A DNA stretch of 64,000 nucleotides from Lysinibacillus parviboronicapiens (GCF_003049575.1 NZ_PYWI01000008.1:94181-158180), one strand, 5' to 3'. Counted from the first letter of the stretch, positions 8,248-18,374 are shown. The notes: generated by a model not told the origin, from the sequence alone. Made by a program: numbers and translations.

Positions 8248-9995
8248 TTGAAATCCATTATAAAATTTCATTCCATAAAAACAAAGCTTATCCTGTTCTC
8301 ATTATTCCTTTTAATGATGCCATTAGTAGCTTTGAGTTTTTTTAGCTATCAACAAAGTAAGTCTAGTTTAGAGGCTGTCGGAAAAGAGAATTTAAAAAAC
8401 AGCGTAGAAATAACACATGAAATGATTAAAATGTTACATAAAGAGGTTGAAACAGGAAGGTTACCATTGGCAGAAGCGCAAGAGACAGTAAAGGTAGCGA
8501 TATTAGGTGAAAAAACGGCTGAGGGGAAAAGACCACTCAATGAAAACATTAACCTCGGTGACAACGGGTATATTTTCGTTATCAATCAGGTGGGGGATAC
8601 ACTTGCCCATCCCACTAATGAAGGAATGAATGTTTGGGATTTAGTTGATAGTAAGGGGTTGCGGTGGATTCAAGAAACCGTTAAAGTCGCTAACAAAGGC
8701 GGGGATTTTGTCACTTATGAATGGCCTTTGCCAAATACAGAGACGCCTGCGAAGAAAATTGTCTATGCAAAATTGGATCCACATTGGGGTTGGGTCATTG
8801 GGGCAAGTACATATACGGAAGAATTTGATAGGCCGGCTGATTATATATTAAAACTAACCTTAATCGTCATGGGTATAACATTTGCTTTGGGGATTATAAT
8901 TATTTGGAAATATGCGAGTGGTATGGCAAGGCCAATTAATCAAGTAGCGGAGGCAATGGTTCTTTTTGCAGAAGGGGACTTATCGCGTGAAAATATTGAT
9001 ATTAAATCAACTGATGAAATTGGCAAATTAGCAAGTGCGATGAATCAAATGCACAACAAAATAAAAAATATGATTGATAAAATTTTGCAAGCATCAGACC
9101 TCATTAGTCGCTCGAGTGATGAGCTATCACAATCGGCGATTGAAGTGAAAACGGGGACGGAACAAGTAGCAGTAACGATGCTTGATTTAGCAACGGGCGC
9201 AGAAAAGCAAGCCCATCATTCAAGTGAATTAACGTCTTTCATGGAAAACTTCACTGCTGATTTACACGAAACACATAAACACGGTGAGCATATTCGCCAG
9301 GCATCCATTGAGGTATTGAATCTTACTAATGATGGTAGCCGTTTAATGACTTCTTCAAATGAACAAATGGCAAAGATCGATGACATTGTTCAAAATGCCG
9401 TCGAAAAAGTCAAAAAATTAGACGCTAGTCTCGGGAAATTTCGAAATTAGTGATCGTCATCAAAGATATAGCCAATCAAACGAATTTATTGGCTTTAAAT
9501 GCCGCTATTGAGGCGGCAAGAGCTGGTGAGCATGGCAATGGTTTTGCGATTGTTGCAGATGAAGTAAGGAAACTTGCTGAGCAAGTAGCCTTTTCGGTGA
9601 ATGATATTACAGACATTGTCACGAACATCCAACAAGATTTTGGTGTAGTAACTGGCTCGTTAGAGAATGGCTATAAAGAGGTAAAACAAGGTTCAGAACA
9701 AATTAAAGCAACGAGTGAAACCTTTAATACGATTAGTGATGCCATTACGGATGTTGTAGAAAGCGTTAAGTTGATTTCCACGAATTTATCGATGGTAGCG
9801 CAAGATGGCCAAAAAATGAATAGCTCCATTCAGGAGATTGCGGCAGTTGCCGAACAATCAGCAGCGGGCATTGAACAAACGACAGCTACAACCGAGCAGA
9901 CCAGTACTTCAATGGAAGAGATGTCTGGAAAAACAGCACAGCTTGCTGAATTAGCACAAAACATGAATGCGCTAATTACTCATTTTAAACTGTAG
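8248..9995 (+). pseudogene. Methyl-accepting chemotaxis protein, interrupted by a -1 frameshift
   Basis: Starts at TTG 8248 after AAAGGAG. The order is a transmembrane helix (residues about 15-35), a single Cache-type sensor (GDNGYIFVINQVGDTLAHP, HWGWVIGASTYTEEF), a second transmembrane helix near 207-225, HAMP, and the signalling domain. At about 9425-9435 the frame shifts: the first frame ends at a stop near 9450 (DASLGKFRN), while the second frame continues with [19 protein letters not shown]. The total span of 1748 bases is one short of a multiple of three, consistent with loss of one base, for example one A in GCTAAGTCT. The break removes the conserved hairpin tip and everything after it, so the main frame cannot signal through CheA/CheW. 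The second part also has its own GTG, but a soluble fragment is unlikely to work. It could be a sequence error. Confidence 0.88.
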
Positions 9996-10025
9996 AAAAC
10001 TTGGGAAAATCAATTATTGCAAAAT

Positions 10026-10068
10026 AAAAAAATCTCCCGCACTCATCGTTGAGCGGGGAGGTTTTTTT
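10026..10068. terminator. Bidirectional terminator between the chemoreceptor and the Yip1-like gene
   Basis: CTCCCGC pairs with GCGGGGAG, with A-rich sequence on one side and T7 on the other, so it serves both convergent genes. Confidence 0.88.
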
Positions 10069-10717
10069 ACATTAAGCCGACACCAATTATGCCAATAACG
10101 AGAACCATAATCAGGATAAAGAACACGATGCCTAAAATAATGGTAGGAATAAAGATAGTAAAGAATGCCTTCCAATTTGAAATTTGGTGTGCTTCTCCTA
10201 CAACGCCGACAGTGACAACAACAGACCAAATCGTAACAACCAAAGTTGCTAATAACGTTGGCCAAAAAATCCACGGTATTGATCCGATAAAATTCGCATC
10301 CATTAAAGATTCTGGTGAAGTAAATAACCAAATTAAATAAAAAGGAATCAAGGCGATAAATGGAACGGCGCTTAAGCTCAGTGCTTTAAATAATCCGGAG
10401 AATGTTGCCGTCCCTTTAAATAGTTTCCCGAATATCCAAAAGATAAAAGCGGAGATGGCAGTACCAATAATTCCAGCAATCGGTGCTAAAATCACACAAA
10501 ATAGCGCGATAATCCAAGGGGATAATTCTGGCATAAAATTACTATCTATAAGGCCAGAAAGCAATGAACCGATATAACCGATTGACAATACAAGAATCGC
10601 AAAGCCAGTGGATTTAACATCAATCATAAAACGTGCTGTTTGTTTAGGATGCATCCATACATGCAAAAACGGATTAACATTTTGCCTATCTTGCGGTGTA
10701 TCCTTATAGTTTTCCAT
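10067..10717 (-). CDS. Yip1-family integral membrane protein
   Basis: 216 residues with a short soluble N-terminus (NPFLHVWMHPKQTARFMID) and five hydrophobic segments. This is the pattern of bacterial Yip1 (PF04893)-like proteins, whose function is generally unknown. ATG 10717 follows GGAGG with good spacing. It is monocistronic and converges on the broken chemoreceptor. No catalytic residues are seen. Confidence 0.75.
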   Translation of the reverse strand: MENYKDTPQDRQNVNPFLHVWMHPKQTARFMIDVKSTGFAILVLSIGYIGSLLSGLIDSNFMPELSPWIIALFCVILAPIAGIIGTAISAFIFWIFGKLFKGTATFSGLFKALSLSAVPFIALIPFYLIWLFTSPESLMDANFIGSIPWIFWPTLLATLVVTIWSVVVTVGVVGEAHQISNWKAFFTIFIPTIILGIVFFILIMVLVIGIIGVGLM

Positions 10718-10868
10718 TAAACTACCTCCAAAAATAATAGAATAATTGCATATTGCGTATAGTTAATATACGACAGGGGTGATGAAAAGTTTCATAAAAA
10801 AGGAAAGAAGATGATCTAAGGCTTCTGCCAGTCAACATCTTCAGCTACACGACGGCTTAAATGAAATA

Positions 10869-10894
10869 TAAAAAGAGCCGCATCACAGCGGCTC
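10869..10894 (-). terminator. Intrinsic terminator of purC
   Basis: On the minus strand GAGCCGC/GCGGCTC is followed by TTTTTAT. Confidence 0.88.
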
Positions 10895-10906
10895 CGTTCA
10901 GCTTTG

Positions 10907-11593
10907 TTATTCAGCTAGCATCATTTTTTCAAGTTCTAATGGTTCGATGTATTGTTCGCCTTTGTAAGCACGCATATTTCCACCTGAAATTTCATCAATC
11001 AATAAAATTTCATTTGTTTGTGCATCGCGACCAAATTCTAATTTAATATCGTAAAGTGTTAAACCCTTTTTCGCAAGCTCTGCGCCAACGAATGTTGAAA
11101 TTTCAATCGTGCGTTGCTTTAAGATAGCATATTCTTCATGAGTTAACAGGTTTAACATAGCTAAAGCATCTTCAGAAATAGGAGGATCTAGGCGATCGTC
11201 ATCTTTAATTGTTACTTCAACGAAAGAATCTAAATCTTGTCCTTCTTGTACGTAAGCACCATAGCGGCGTAAGAAAGAACCAACAGCTTTGAAGCGGCAA
11301 ATTACTTCTAACCCTTTACCGAAAACTGTTGCAGGTTTTACAGTCATTGTTGCATCGTCGAAGTTTGCATCTACGTAGTGAGTAGGGACACCTTGTTCGT
11401 TTAGTTTTGAGTAGAAATAAGAAGTTAAGCGAAGACCAGCAAGACCAGCACCGTCAATTGTTAAACCTACAGTGTTTGCGCCCGGATCGAATACGCCGTT
11501 TTCACCAGTTACATCATCTTTGAATTTTAATAAGTAATGACCATCTTCTAGTTTGAACACATTTTTCGTTTTACCTGTATACAATAATTCCAC
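10907..11593 (-). CDS. purC: Phosphoribosylaminoimidazole-succinocarboxamide synthase (SAICAR synthetase)
   Basis: De novo purine step joining CAIR and aspartate with ATP. About 229 residues. The N-terminal LLYTGKTKNVF nucleotide-binding loop, GKGLEVICRFKAVGS and the C-terminal DIKLEFG and LIDEISG motifs are family signatures. GTG 11593 is chosen because GGAGGG precedes it at good spacing; ATG 11614 has none. It is not in a pur operon here: its neighbours are gdhA and a Yip1 gene, and it has its own promoter and terminator. A pair of inverted CGAA boxes upstream suggests PurR control (inference). Confidence 0.95.
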   Translation of the reverse strand: MELLYTGKTKNVFKLEDGHYLLKFKDDVTGENGVFDPGANTVGLTIDGAGLAGLRLTSYFYSKLNEQGVPTHYVDANFDDATMTVKPATVFGKGLEVICRFKAVGSFLRRYGAYVQEGQDLDSFVEVTIKDDDRLDPPISEDALAMLNLLTHEEYAILKQRTIEISTFVGAELAKKGLTLYDIKLEFGRDAQTNEILLIDEISGGNMRAYKGEQYIEPLELEKMMLAE

Positions 11594-11625
11594 TAAAAAC
11601 CCTCCAATATTCATAGTACCTTATG

Positions 11626-11672
11626 ATTATAACACGAATGTTTTAAATGTTTAATATAAAAAACGTTCGTTT
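11626..11672 (-). promoter_or_regulatory. purC promoter with possible PurBox pair
   Basis: Reading the minus strand, a perfect TATAAT -10 (11626-11631) is preceded by two CGAA cores in opposite orientation (11635-11638 and 11666-11669), each in an AT-rich PurBox-like context. The general arrangement recalls PurR operators of Bacillus subtilis. The spacing here (27 bases between cores) is longer than I recall for the classical site, and each box has mismatches. Confidence 0.4.
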
Positions 11673-11709
11673 TAATCAATAATTTCTCTGTTTTTGATCT
11701 CGTAATCTA

Positions 11710-11750
11710 CAAAAAAATAAGATGATAACGAATGATCGCTATCATCTTGG
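11710..11750 (-). terminator. Terminator downstream of gdhA
   Basis: On the minus strand AAGATGATA/TATCATCTT is followed by ATTTTTTT. A second, GC-richer hairpin (TTTCCGGTAG/CTACCGGAAA, 11774-11800) lies between it and gdhA but lacks a U-run. Confidence 0.8.
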
Positions 11751-11841
11751 TGGAATTAAGAAAATTTAAACTTTTTCCGGTAGGCGTGTGCTACCGGAAA
11801 GGTCCAATTCCATCAGAGGCTAAATTGAAAAAAGACTGTAC

Positions 11842-13215
11842 TTAATAGACACCTTCAGATAGCATACCATCTGCAACTTTGATGAAACCAGCGATGTTTG
11901 CACCCACAACAAGGTTACCAGGGAAGCCATATTTATCAGCAGCTGCTTTACTATCCGCATAAATGTCTTTCATAATTTGGTGTAGTTTAGCATCTACTTC
12001 TTCAAATGACCAGAATACACGGCTAGAATCTTGTGCCATTTCAAGTGCAGATACAGCAACACCGCCAGCATTTGCTGCTTTCGCAGGACCGAATAATACA
12101 CCAGCTTCTAAAAATTCATTAATTGCTTCAAGGTCAGATGGCATGTTTGCACCTTCACCAACTGCTTGCACACCATTTGAAATTAAAGTACGAGCCGCGT
12201 CGCCATTAATTTCGTTTTGTGTAGCACATGGTAGTGCGATATCACACGGAATTGACCAGATACCTGTGCAACCTTCTGTGAATGTAGCATTTGGACGATA
12301 GTTTAGGTATGTTGAGATACGATCACCTTTTACTTCCTTGATTTCCTTAATGGCATCAAGGTCTAAACCGTCTGGATCGTAAACATAGCCTGAAGAGTCA
12401 GAGCAAGCTACTACTTTTGCACCGTATTGCTGCGCTTTTTCGATTGCGTAAGTTGAAACGTTACCTGAACCTGAAACGACAACAGTTTTGCCCTCGAATG
12501 AATCATTGGCATCTTGTAGCATTTCTTTTACAAAGTATACTGTACCATAACCAGTAGCTTCTTTACGCGCTAATGAACCACCGTAACCAGGAGTTTTACC
12601 AGTTAAAACACCCGATTCGTTTGCTTTTGTTAAACGTTTGTATTGACCCCATAAATAGCCCACTTCACGAGCACCTACACCAATATCACCAGCAGGAACA
12701 TCGACATCTGGACCGATATGACGGTATAATTCAGTCATGAATGCTTGACAGAAGCGCATGATTTCTGAGTCTGATTTTCCTTTAGGATTGAAGTTAGAGC
12801 CACCTTTACCACCACCGATTGGTTGGCCAGTTAACGCATTTTTGAAAATTTGTTCAAAACCTAAGAATTTAATGATTGATTCGTTTACGGAAGGGTGGAA
12901 GCGAAGACCACCTTTATACGGGCCCATTACGTTGCTGTATTGCACACGGTAACCACGGTTTACTTGAACTTGGTTGTGATCATCTTGCCATGCTACGCGG
13001 AAGGAAATAATGCGATCTGGTTCCACGATTCGAGATAAGATATTTGCTTTAATATATTCAGGGTGTTGTGCAAATACAGGCACTAATGAGATGAAAATCT
13101 CTTCAGCTGCTTGTAAGAACTCCGCTTGATGACTGTTTTGTTGTTTCAATTGCTCGAATACGCCATCTACGTATTCTTTCGCTAATTGCTCGTTGCTTAC
13201 AGTTGTTGTTGTCAT
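11842..13215 (-). CDS. gdhA: NADP-specific glutamate dehydrogenase
   Basis: 457 residues. The hexameric GDH signature is clear: the glutamate-binding segment GPYKGGLRFHPSVN, the catalytic lysine motif PIGGGKGGSNFNPKG, the acid/amide motif VPAGDIGVGAREVGY, and the nucleotide loop VSGSGNVSTYA. The 450-residue length and this motif set belong to the anabolic, NADP-linked GdhA group rather than the catabolic RocG/GudB group of about 425 residues. It assimilates ammonium into 2-oxoglutarate. ATG 13215 follows GGAGG; the upstream start at 13230 does not. It is monocistronic. Confidence 0.95.
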   Translation of the reverse strand: MTTTTVSNEQLAKEYVDGVFEQLKQQNSHQAEFLQAAEEIFISLVPVFAQHPEYIKANILSRIVEPDRIISFRVAWQDDHNQVQVNRGYRVQYSNVMGPYKGGLRFHPSVNESIIKFLGFEQIFKNALTGQPIGGGKGGSNFNPKGKSDSEIMRFCQAFMTELYRHIGPDVDVPAGDIGVGAREVGYLWGQYKRLTKANESGVLTGKTPGYGGSLARKEATGYGTVYFVKEMLQDANDSFEGKTVVVSGSGNVSTYAIEKAQQYGAKVVACSDSSGYVYDPDGLDLDAIKEIKEVKGDRISTYLNYRPNATFTEGCTGIWSIPCDIALPCATQNEINGDAARTLISNGVQAVGEGANMPSDLEAINEFLEAGVLFGPAKAANAGGVAVSALEMAQDSSRVFWSFEEVDAKLHQIMKDIYADSKAAADKYGFPGNLVVGANIAGFIKVADGMLSEGVY

Positions 13216-13401
13216 AGTGAAAACCTCCAAATGTTTGATAGGTGTATCGTATATCTATTTTTCACACTATTCAATAAAATACTTTTTCCAAGGACGTAAA
13301 GTTTGTGAAAAAATGAGCAAGTAGGGTGTGGAAATTATTATATTAAAATAATTAAAAGATGATTAATTCATCTGATTGTGAGAAGGGAATGATGCCTTAT
13401 T

Positions 13402-13875
13402 GTGAAGTTATTAATTGATGCAGATGCCTGTCCAGTCGTGGATTTAGCGCTATCTATATCATCTGAGTATGAGATTGAAACTATCTTGTTTTGCGATACA
13501 TCCCACCGTATTGAACGTGATAATGTAATAACAATTATGGTACCCAAGGGTCCAGATTCGGTTGATTTCACGCTAGTGAATGCGCTTTCAAAATACGATA
13601 TTGTCATTACACAGGATTATGGTTTAGCTGCCATGGTTTTGGCGAGGGGTGGCTATCCAATCGATCAAAATGGACGGGAAATGTCAGATGAAAACATCGA
13701 ACGTTTGCTCGATATGCGCCATGTTGGACAGAAAATCAGGCGTGCAGGTGGACGAACCAAGGGACCAAAAAAACGAACGCAAGAAAACAATATTTCGTTC
13801 GAATTGAAATTTCGACAAATTTGTGAACGAGCACTTTTAGCGAAGAAAATGGAGGCGTCAGCAGATGAAAAATGA
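13402..13875 (+). CDS. YaiI/YqxD family protein (UPF0178)
   Basis: 157 residues. N-terminal [10 protein letters not shown], then [17 protein letters not shown], and a basic tail [13 protein letters not shown] are typical of the YaiI/YqxD family, which has a PIN-like nuclease fold with conserved acidic residues. The biochemical role is not established. It uses GTG 13402; GAAGGG is 14 bases upstream, so translation may be weak. It overlaps the downstream D-serine dehydratase gene by 11 bases, so the two are probably co-translated. Confidence 0.88.
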   Translation: MKLLIDADACPVVDLALSISSEYEIETILFCDTSHRIERDNVITIMVPKGPDSVDFTLVNALSKYDIVITQDYGLAAMVLARGGYPIDQNGREMSDENIERLLDMRHVGQKIRRAGGRTKGPKKRTQENNISFELKFRQICERALLAKKMEASADEK

Positions 13876-15181
13876 ACGAAAACACGAACTATTTAAGCGA
13901 CATCCGTTATTAAAAAACATGGCAAAAGCCGATACTGTCTTTTGGGAAAATACAAAATGGCAGAAAAAGGCGAGGACTGAGCTCTTTTCGATGAAGGAGG
14001 TAGAGGATGCGGAAGAAACGCTTAAACGCTTTTCTTCCTATTTAATAGTGGCTTTCCCTGAACTTGCGAAAAGTGGGGGACTTATTGAATCAGCTATAAA
14101 AGAGATACCGGCTATGAAAGAAGCACTTGAACAAAAATATCACCTATTGATTGCTGGCCGTTTCCTATTGAAATGTGATAATACATTACCGATTTCAGGC
14201 TCTATTAAAGCTCGTGGTGGTATTTATGAAGTACTAAAACATGCGGAGCGACTTGCCATAGCTCATGGGAAACTTAAAAAAGAGGATGATTATGCTGTTT
14301 TAGCTACGGAAGAACTACGCGCGTTTTTCCAACAGTACACGATTGCAGTAGGTTCTACAGGTAATTTGGGGTTAAGTATCGGCATTATGGGTAAAAAACT
14401 CGGCTTTAATGTCGTTGTACATATGTCGAGTGACGCAAAAGAGTGGAAGAAGGCGTTGCTGAAAGAAAAAGGTGCGACTGTTATTGAATATGAAGCAGAT
14501 TATAGTGTAGCTGTTGAACAAGGACGTCAGGAAGCCGAACAAGATCCACTGTGCCATTTTATTGATGACGAGAACTCAAAAGACTTATTTGCCGGTTATG
14601 CAGTGGCCGCAAAGCGTTTAAAGGTGCAATGTGAAAAGACGAACATTATAGTGGATGATGCACATCCATTGTTCGTGTATTTGCCTTGTGGTGTTGGTGG
14701 TGGACCAGGTGGGGTAGCGTACGGTTTACGTGAAATTTTCGGAGAACACGTCCATATTTTCTTTGCTGAACCAGTGGCGTCTCCTTGCATGACAATTGGG
14801 CTGATGACAGGCTTACATGACGCCATTAGCGTAGAAGATATCGGTCTGGACAATAAAACAGAAGCAGATGGATTAGCTGTGGGGCGTGCCTCAAAATTTG
14901 TGGGGAAAGTGATGGAAACGTATATAAATGGTTGCTATACAGTGAAAGATGAAGAATTATTTACTGCACTTAGATTAGCGCTGGCGTCGGAAGAGTTGTT
15001 TTTAGAGCCATCAGCCCATGCAGGAATGTTTGGTCCCATTCAATTGATGAAAAATGGGCAAGCTTATTTAGAGAAGCATGGATTAACGGAGAAAATGGCA
15101 CAAGCGACGCATCTTGTATGGGCGACTGGCGGTAGTATGGTGCCACAAGAAATGCGCGAAGAGTATTTGAAAAAGGCATAA
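13865..15181 (+). CDS. dsdA: D-serine dehydratase (D-serine ammonia-lyase)
   Basis: PLP enzyme that converts D-serine to pyruvate and ammonia. 438 residues. The PLP lysine is K115 in SGSIKARGG, the position and context of the DsdA family. The phosphate-binding glycine loop is [12 protein letters not shown], and [11 protein letters not shown] follows. The start is ATG 13865 within the end of the preceding gene, with GGAGG upstream. No dsdC regulator or D-serine transporter is adjacent. A detoxification or catabolic role is the standard assumption. Confidence 0.93.
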   Translation: MKNERKHELFKRHPLLKNMAKADTVFWENTKWQKKARTELFSMKEVEDAEETLKRFSSYLIVAFPELAKSGGLIESAIKEIPAMKEALEQKYHLLIAGRFLLKCDNTLPISGSIKARGGIYEVLKHAERLAIAHGKLKKEDDYAVLATEELRAFFQQYTIAVGSTGNLGLSIGIMGKKLGFNVVVHMSSDAKEWKKALLKEKGATVIEYEADYSVAVEQGRQEAEQDPLCHFIDDENSKDLFAGYAVAAKRLKVQCEKTNIIVDDAHPLFVYLPCGVGGGPGGVAYGLREIFGEHVHIFFAEPVASPCMTIGLMTGLHDAISVEDIGLDNKTEADGLAVGRASKFVGKVMETYINGCYTVKDEELFTALRLALASEELFLEPSAHAGMFGPIQLMKNGQAYLEKHGLTEKMAQATHLVWATGGSMVPQEMREEYLKKA

Positions 15182-15263
15182 AGTTGTTAAAATGTGAAAA
15201 TTTATTTAAATTGAGATTAGAGGGCCACTGACCGTTCATGCGGGATAAATTTTTCATGATGTA

Positions 15264-15335
15264 AACCCTCCAAATATACCACCAGTGAAAATGAGCGTGC
15301 TAAGCTATTTTGACTGATGGTGTATTAGGGAGGAT
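15264..15335. repeat. Imperfect 28-bp inverted repeat with 16-base loop
   Basis: ACCCTCCAAATATACCACCA (15264-15283), extended by GTGAAAA, pairs with TTTTGACTGATGGTGTATTA (15308-15327), extended by GGGAGGAT, at about 22 of 28 positions. It lies in the 299-base gap after dsdA, which contains no other recognisable feature. It lacks a U-run, so it is not a standard terminator. Confidence 0.55.
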
Positions 15336-15480
15336 TGTAATTCAGAATTTTCAAGATGAATGTCAATCTTTAGAGAAGTGACAAAATGCAAGAGTATTTT
15401 CTCAAAGATTGTTGCTGTTAAAACACAAGTTAATATTTCGTAAATCGAATCTTCAACTAAAGCCTCGTTAGTTCAAGATA

Positions 15481-15957
15481 TCACTGAATTAAGACATTCC
15501 CAACGTATTGAGCAGATCCTTTTTCACTTATAAATTCAACTACTAAAACATATCTTCCTTTGTTAGTTGGGAATCGAAATTCACTAAAATCATTTATTTC
15601 GAGTTTGGTTCGTTGTTTATCTTTCAGAAGGGCAACTAATATTTGGGTTTCGGGATCTGTCCAAATATCTCCGCCATTTTCTTCGTTCTCTTCAAATTCT
15701 ACAGTAGCTTGTTCATTCGCAAAAATCTTTATTTCATCTTGTGATAATCCGAATTTCTGAATATCTTCTATTGTTTGATGGACATCTTCACTTGATGCAC
15801 CCCAGTTGATATTTGCTTCGGTTAATTGCACAGATGGGGTAAAGCTTTCAACATGTAAATGAGCAGTTGGCACACCAACATCATAATCTTCTCCTATGCA
15901 TCCTGTCAGTATAAAAACTAAGAACATCCCTGTAAATAATTTCATAAATACTTTCAT
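15481..15957 (-). CDS. Hypothetical lipoprotein
   Basis: 158 residues. A lipoprotein signal peptide ends in LTGC with Cys20 as the lipidation site. The mature part is acidic and contains alternating strand-like segments, probably a small beta domain exposed on the outer face of the membrane. ATG 15957 follows AAAGGAGGG. I do not recognise a named family. It is transcribed divergently from the YkuS-like gene. Confidence 0.7.
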   Translation of the reverse strand: MKVFMKLFTGMFLVFILTGCIGEDYDVGVPTAHLHVESFTPSVQLTEANINWGASSEDVHQTIEDIQKFGLSQDEIKIFANEQATVEFEENEENGGDIWTDPETQILVALLKDKQRTKLEINDFSEFRFPTNKGRYVLVVEFISEKGSAQYVGNVLIQ

Positions 15958-16099
15958 TTCGACCCTCCTTTGTCGGTTTCTCTAGTCCATCATTAAAGAT
16001 TATTTATATACTACATCCATGAGTATAGAGCAAAAAAGTGAATGAGGTGAATAATAAGCCATCCAAAATGACACATTACATATAGGAGGTGGAAGAATA

Positions 16100-16345
16100 T
16101 TGTCTAGAATAATTGGTGTTGAGCAATCATTATCAAATGTTGAAGAAGCATTAAAAGCACAAGGTTATGAAGTGCTACAGCTTCGCCATGAAGAGGATGC
16201 AAAAAAATGTGATGCCTGTGTAATCACAGGACAAGACAAAAATGTAATGGGCATTAGCGACCCTGTCATGGCAGGGCCTATCATTGATGCGAATGGTCTT
16301 TCGGCTGACGAAGTTATACAGCGTGTAGACAAATTTTTTAACTAA
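16100..16345 (+). CDS. YkuS family protein (UPF0180)
   Basis: 81 residues with a TTG start after ATAGGAGGTGG. The pattern [20 protein letters not shown], then [18 protein letters not shown], matches the small Bacillales YkuS/UPF0180 family of unknown function. It is monocistronic and followed by a terminator. Confidence 0.85.
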   Translation: MSRIIGVEQSLSNVEEALKAQGYEVLQLRHEEDAKKCDACVITGQDKNVMGISDPVMAGPIIDANGLSADEVIQRVDKFFN

Positions 16346-16354
16346 ATGATGAAC

Positions 16355-16408
16355 AAGATGCTATCTGCGGAGTCTTTTTTGACTGCAATGGTAGCATCTT
16401 TTGCTTTG
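16355..16408 (+). terminator. Terminator of the YkuS-like gene
   Basis: AAGATGCTA pairs with TAGCATCTT, followed by TTGCTTTG. The loop is large and contains a second T-run. Confidence 0.6.
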
Positions 16409-16567
16409 TACCACAACGTCCTTGAGGGACATAGTAGTAAACCCGTTGCTGTACATAATGTGGACCAAAATTATTTTTGCTATTATGCCAAACCAAGGGC
16501 AAAATTTCACAAATAAGAGAAAATAGATTATACTGAACTAATAAACGTATTAAAAGGGGGATTTTCC

Positions 16568-16762
16568 ATGACCGAGAACCATCAATCAGAAGCACCAAAA
16601 AAGAAAATTAGTCTGCAAGAAGCAGTGAAGCAGCAGCTTGAAAACAAAAAGAATCAGTCTTCAGCGAATAAAGGCAAACAGAATGCAGACCTTTCAACTA
16701 AGAAAATGAAAAGTCAGCAACCGAAAAAAACAAGTAATACTCGTAGAAAAATGGGTGTTTAA
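16568..16762 (+). CDS. Small basic, Lys/Gln-rich protein of unknown function
   Basis: 64 residues preceded by AAAGGGGG. The composition is dominated by Lys, Gln, Asn and Ser, and it ends in NTRRKMGV. No hydrophobic segment is present and it is probably largely unstructured. Such proteins are common in Bacillales and some are spore-associated, but nothing in the sequence assigns a role. A GCACG/CGTGC hairpin with T5 follows immediately. Confidence 0.65.
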   Translation: MTENHQSEAPKKKISLQEAVKQQLENKKNQSSANKGKQNADLSTKKMKSQQPKKTSNTRRKMGV

Positions 16763-16848
16763 TGCACGCACAACATCGGGCATCCATCCCCGTGCTTTTT
16801 ATAGTTAGCTAACAGATGGTCAGGAAACGCACTCTAAATACAAGAAGA

Positions 16849-16894
16849 GAAAAAGCATTCAAGGGACAGTTTGTTCCGAGAATGCTTTTTTAGT
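16849..16894. terminator. Bidirectional terminator
   Basis: AAAAGCATTC pairs with GAATGCTTTT, with A-rich and T-rich flanks. It lies between the small basic gene and the convergent aminotransferase gene. Confidence 0.8.
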
Positions 16895-16908
16895 AGTTCA
16901 ATTTTTAA

Positions 16909-18072
16909 TTATTTGCGTTGCGCGGTTAAAAATACTTCGTGGGCTGCGCGCACGCCCGCACCTGGCTCAAAATCATAAGAAAAGTCTTGCAATGCTGCTT
17001 CCATTAAAGAAACGGCCTGTAACACATCGCTCGGAAAGCAATAGCCCATATGGCCAAATCTGAACATTTGTCCTTGTAAATGACCAAGTCCGCCAGCAAA
17101 ATCTAAATGGTAGTGTTGTTTTAGATGCGTCAAGAAATCACCTAGTGCAATGCCTGTTGGTGCCATGATGGCTGTAATCGTTGGTGATGCGTATTCGTCA
17201 GTTGTTAACAAATCGATATTAAGGGCTTTCATAGCACTGCGCACCATATTTTTCATGAGTTCATGACGGGCTACAGTTTTGGCAAAGCCTCCTTCTGCCT
17301 CGATGAGTGTGCACACCTCATGTAGCCCATAAATAAGTGTGATGGCAGGGGTATTCGGTGTCATGCCTTTTTCTGCCCAACTACGATAGCTTGCTAAATT
17401 TAAGTAATAAGAAGGTGCTTGATTTTCTTCAATCACTTGCCATGCTCTTTCGCTGACACTAACTAGTGAAAGCCCAGGCGGTAGCATCAGCGCTTTTTGT
17501 GAGCCAGTAACGAGAATATCCACGCCCCAGGCATCCATTTCAGCGGGGGCGCCGCCAATGCAGCTAACGCCGTCCACAATCAATAATGCGTCACTTTCCT
17601 CACGCACAACCTGTGCCAATTCAGCAATTGGGTTTAAAATACCCGTTGACGTTTCGTTGTATGTGATAAAAACAGCTTTAATATGTTGTAATGGCTGTAA
17701 AAATTCACGTAATTCCTGTGCTGTGCAGGCTTGTCCCCATTGTTTTTCTAGCTTATGTACGTGAAAGCCATATTGTTCGCAAATCGAAACGAAGTAGTCG
17801 CCGAATGCACCAACTGTAATGACAACAACCTCTTCTCCAGCAGCAACGGTATTGACTGCTGCAGCTTCCAATGCGGCTGTACCGCCTGAGGGCAGGAGTA
17901 AAATTTCTTGCTTTGTCCCAAAAATCGGCTTAACAAGTTCAATGGTTTCGCGGTAAAGCTCAACAAATTCAGTGCTCCGATGGCTGAAGATATCCCGATT
18001 CATGGCAAGTTGAACTTTTTTCGGAATAGGCGTTGGCCCTGGATGTCTTAAAATATTTTCATACATAGTCAT
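16909..18072 (-). CDS. Class V aminotransferase (alanine/serine--glyoxylate type)
   Basis: PLP-dependent fold-type I enzyme of 387 residues. The start HPGPTPIP, the cofactor loop SGGTAALEA, the PLP-binding aspartate in VDGVS, and the Schiff-base lysine K193 in TGSQKAL are all present. This is the alanine-glyoxylate/serine-glyoxylate/PucG group. The substrate cannot be set from sequence, and there are no purine-catabolism or photorespiratory neighbours. Two starts are possible (18072 and 18066), and AAGGGG is better spaced for 18066. It is monocistronic. Confidence 0.88.
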   Translation of the reverse strand: MTMYENILRHPGPTPIPKKVQLAMNRDIFSHRSTEFVELYRETIELVKPIFGTKQEILLLPSGGTAALEAAAVNTVAAGEEVVVITVGAFGDYFVSICEQYGFHVHKLEKQWGQACTAQELREFLQPLQHIKAVFITYNETSTGILNPIAELAQVVREESDALLIVDGVSCIGGAPAEMDAWGVDILVTGSQKALMLPPGLSLVSVSERAWQVIEENQAPSYYLNLASYRSWAEKGMTPNTPAITLIYGLHEVCTLIEAEGGFAKTVARHELMKNMVRSAMKALNIDLLTTDEYASPTITAIMAPTGIALGDFLTHLKQHYHLDFAGGLGHLQGQMFRFGHMGYCFPSDVLQAVSLMEAALQDFSYDFEPGAGVRAAHEVFLTAQRK

Positions 18073-18374
18073 GGATCCCCTTTGCAGATGAAATTCTAAA
18101 TTTTCTAACTATAATATAGCATATTTTTCCTTCAATTGACCTATTTTTTTGACATAGGGTAGGAGGACAAGGCACTTACCTTAGTTTTGGGGAGGTGAAA
18201 AATTTTTTTGCATTTAACACAGTCAAAAAGTAAAAAGGGGCAACCTTCAGTTTGCGAACTGTCGGCTGTCCCTTTCTAAGAAAATAAACGGTATTATCAT
18301 TGAAGATGCCAAAGAAGGGCGGCAAGACCAGACTGGAACAGGCATTATTTAGGTGAATTTGAGTGCTAAACAAC

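Noticed and set aside
10822..10868. Minus-strand coding tail SRRVAEDVDWQKP after the purC terminator
   Set aside because: It is too short, has no upstream coding frame, and may be chance.
11774..11800. GC-rich hairpin after gdhA as a terminator
   Set aside because: It has no T-run in the direction of gdhA. The hairpin at 11719-11748 with T7 is the better terminator.
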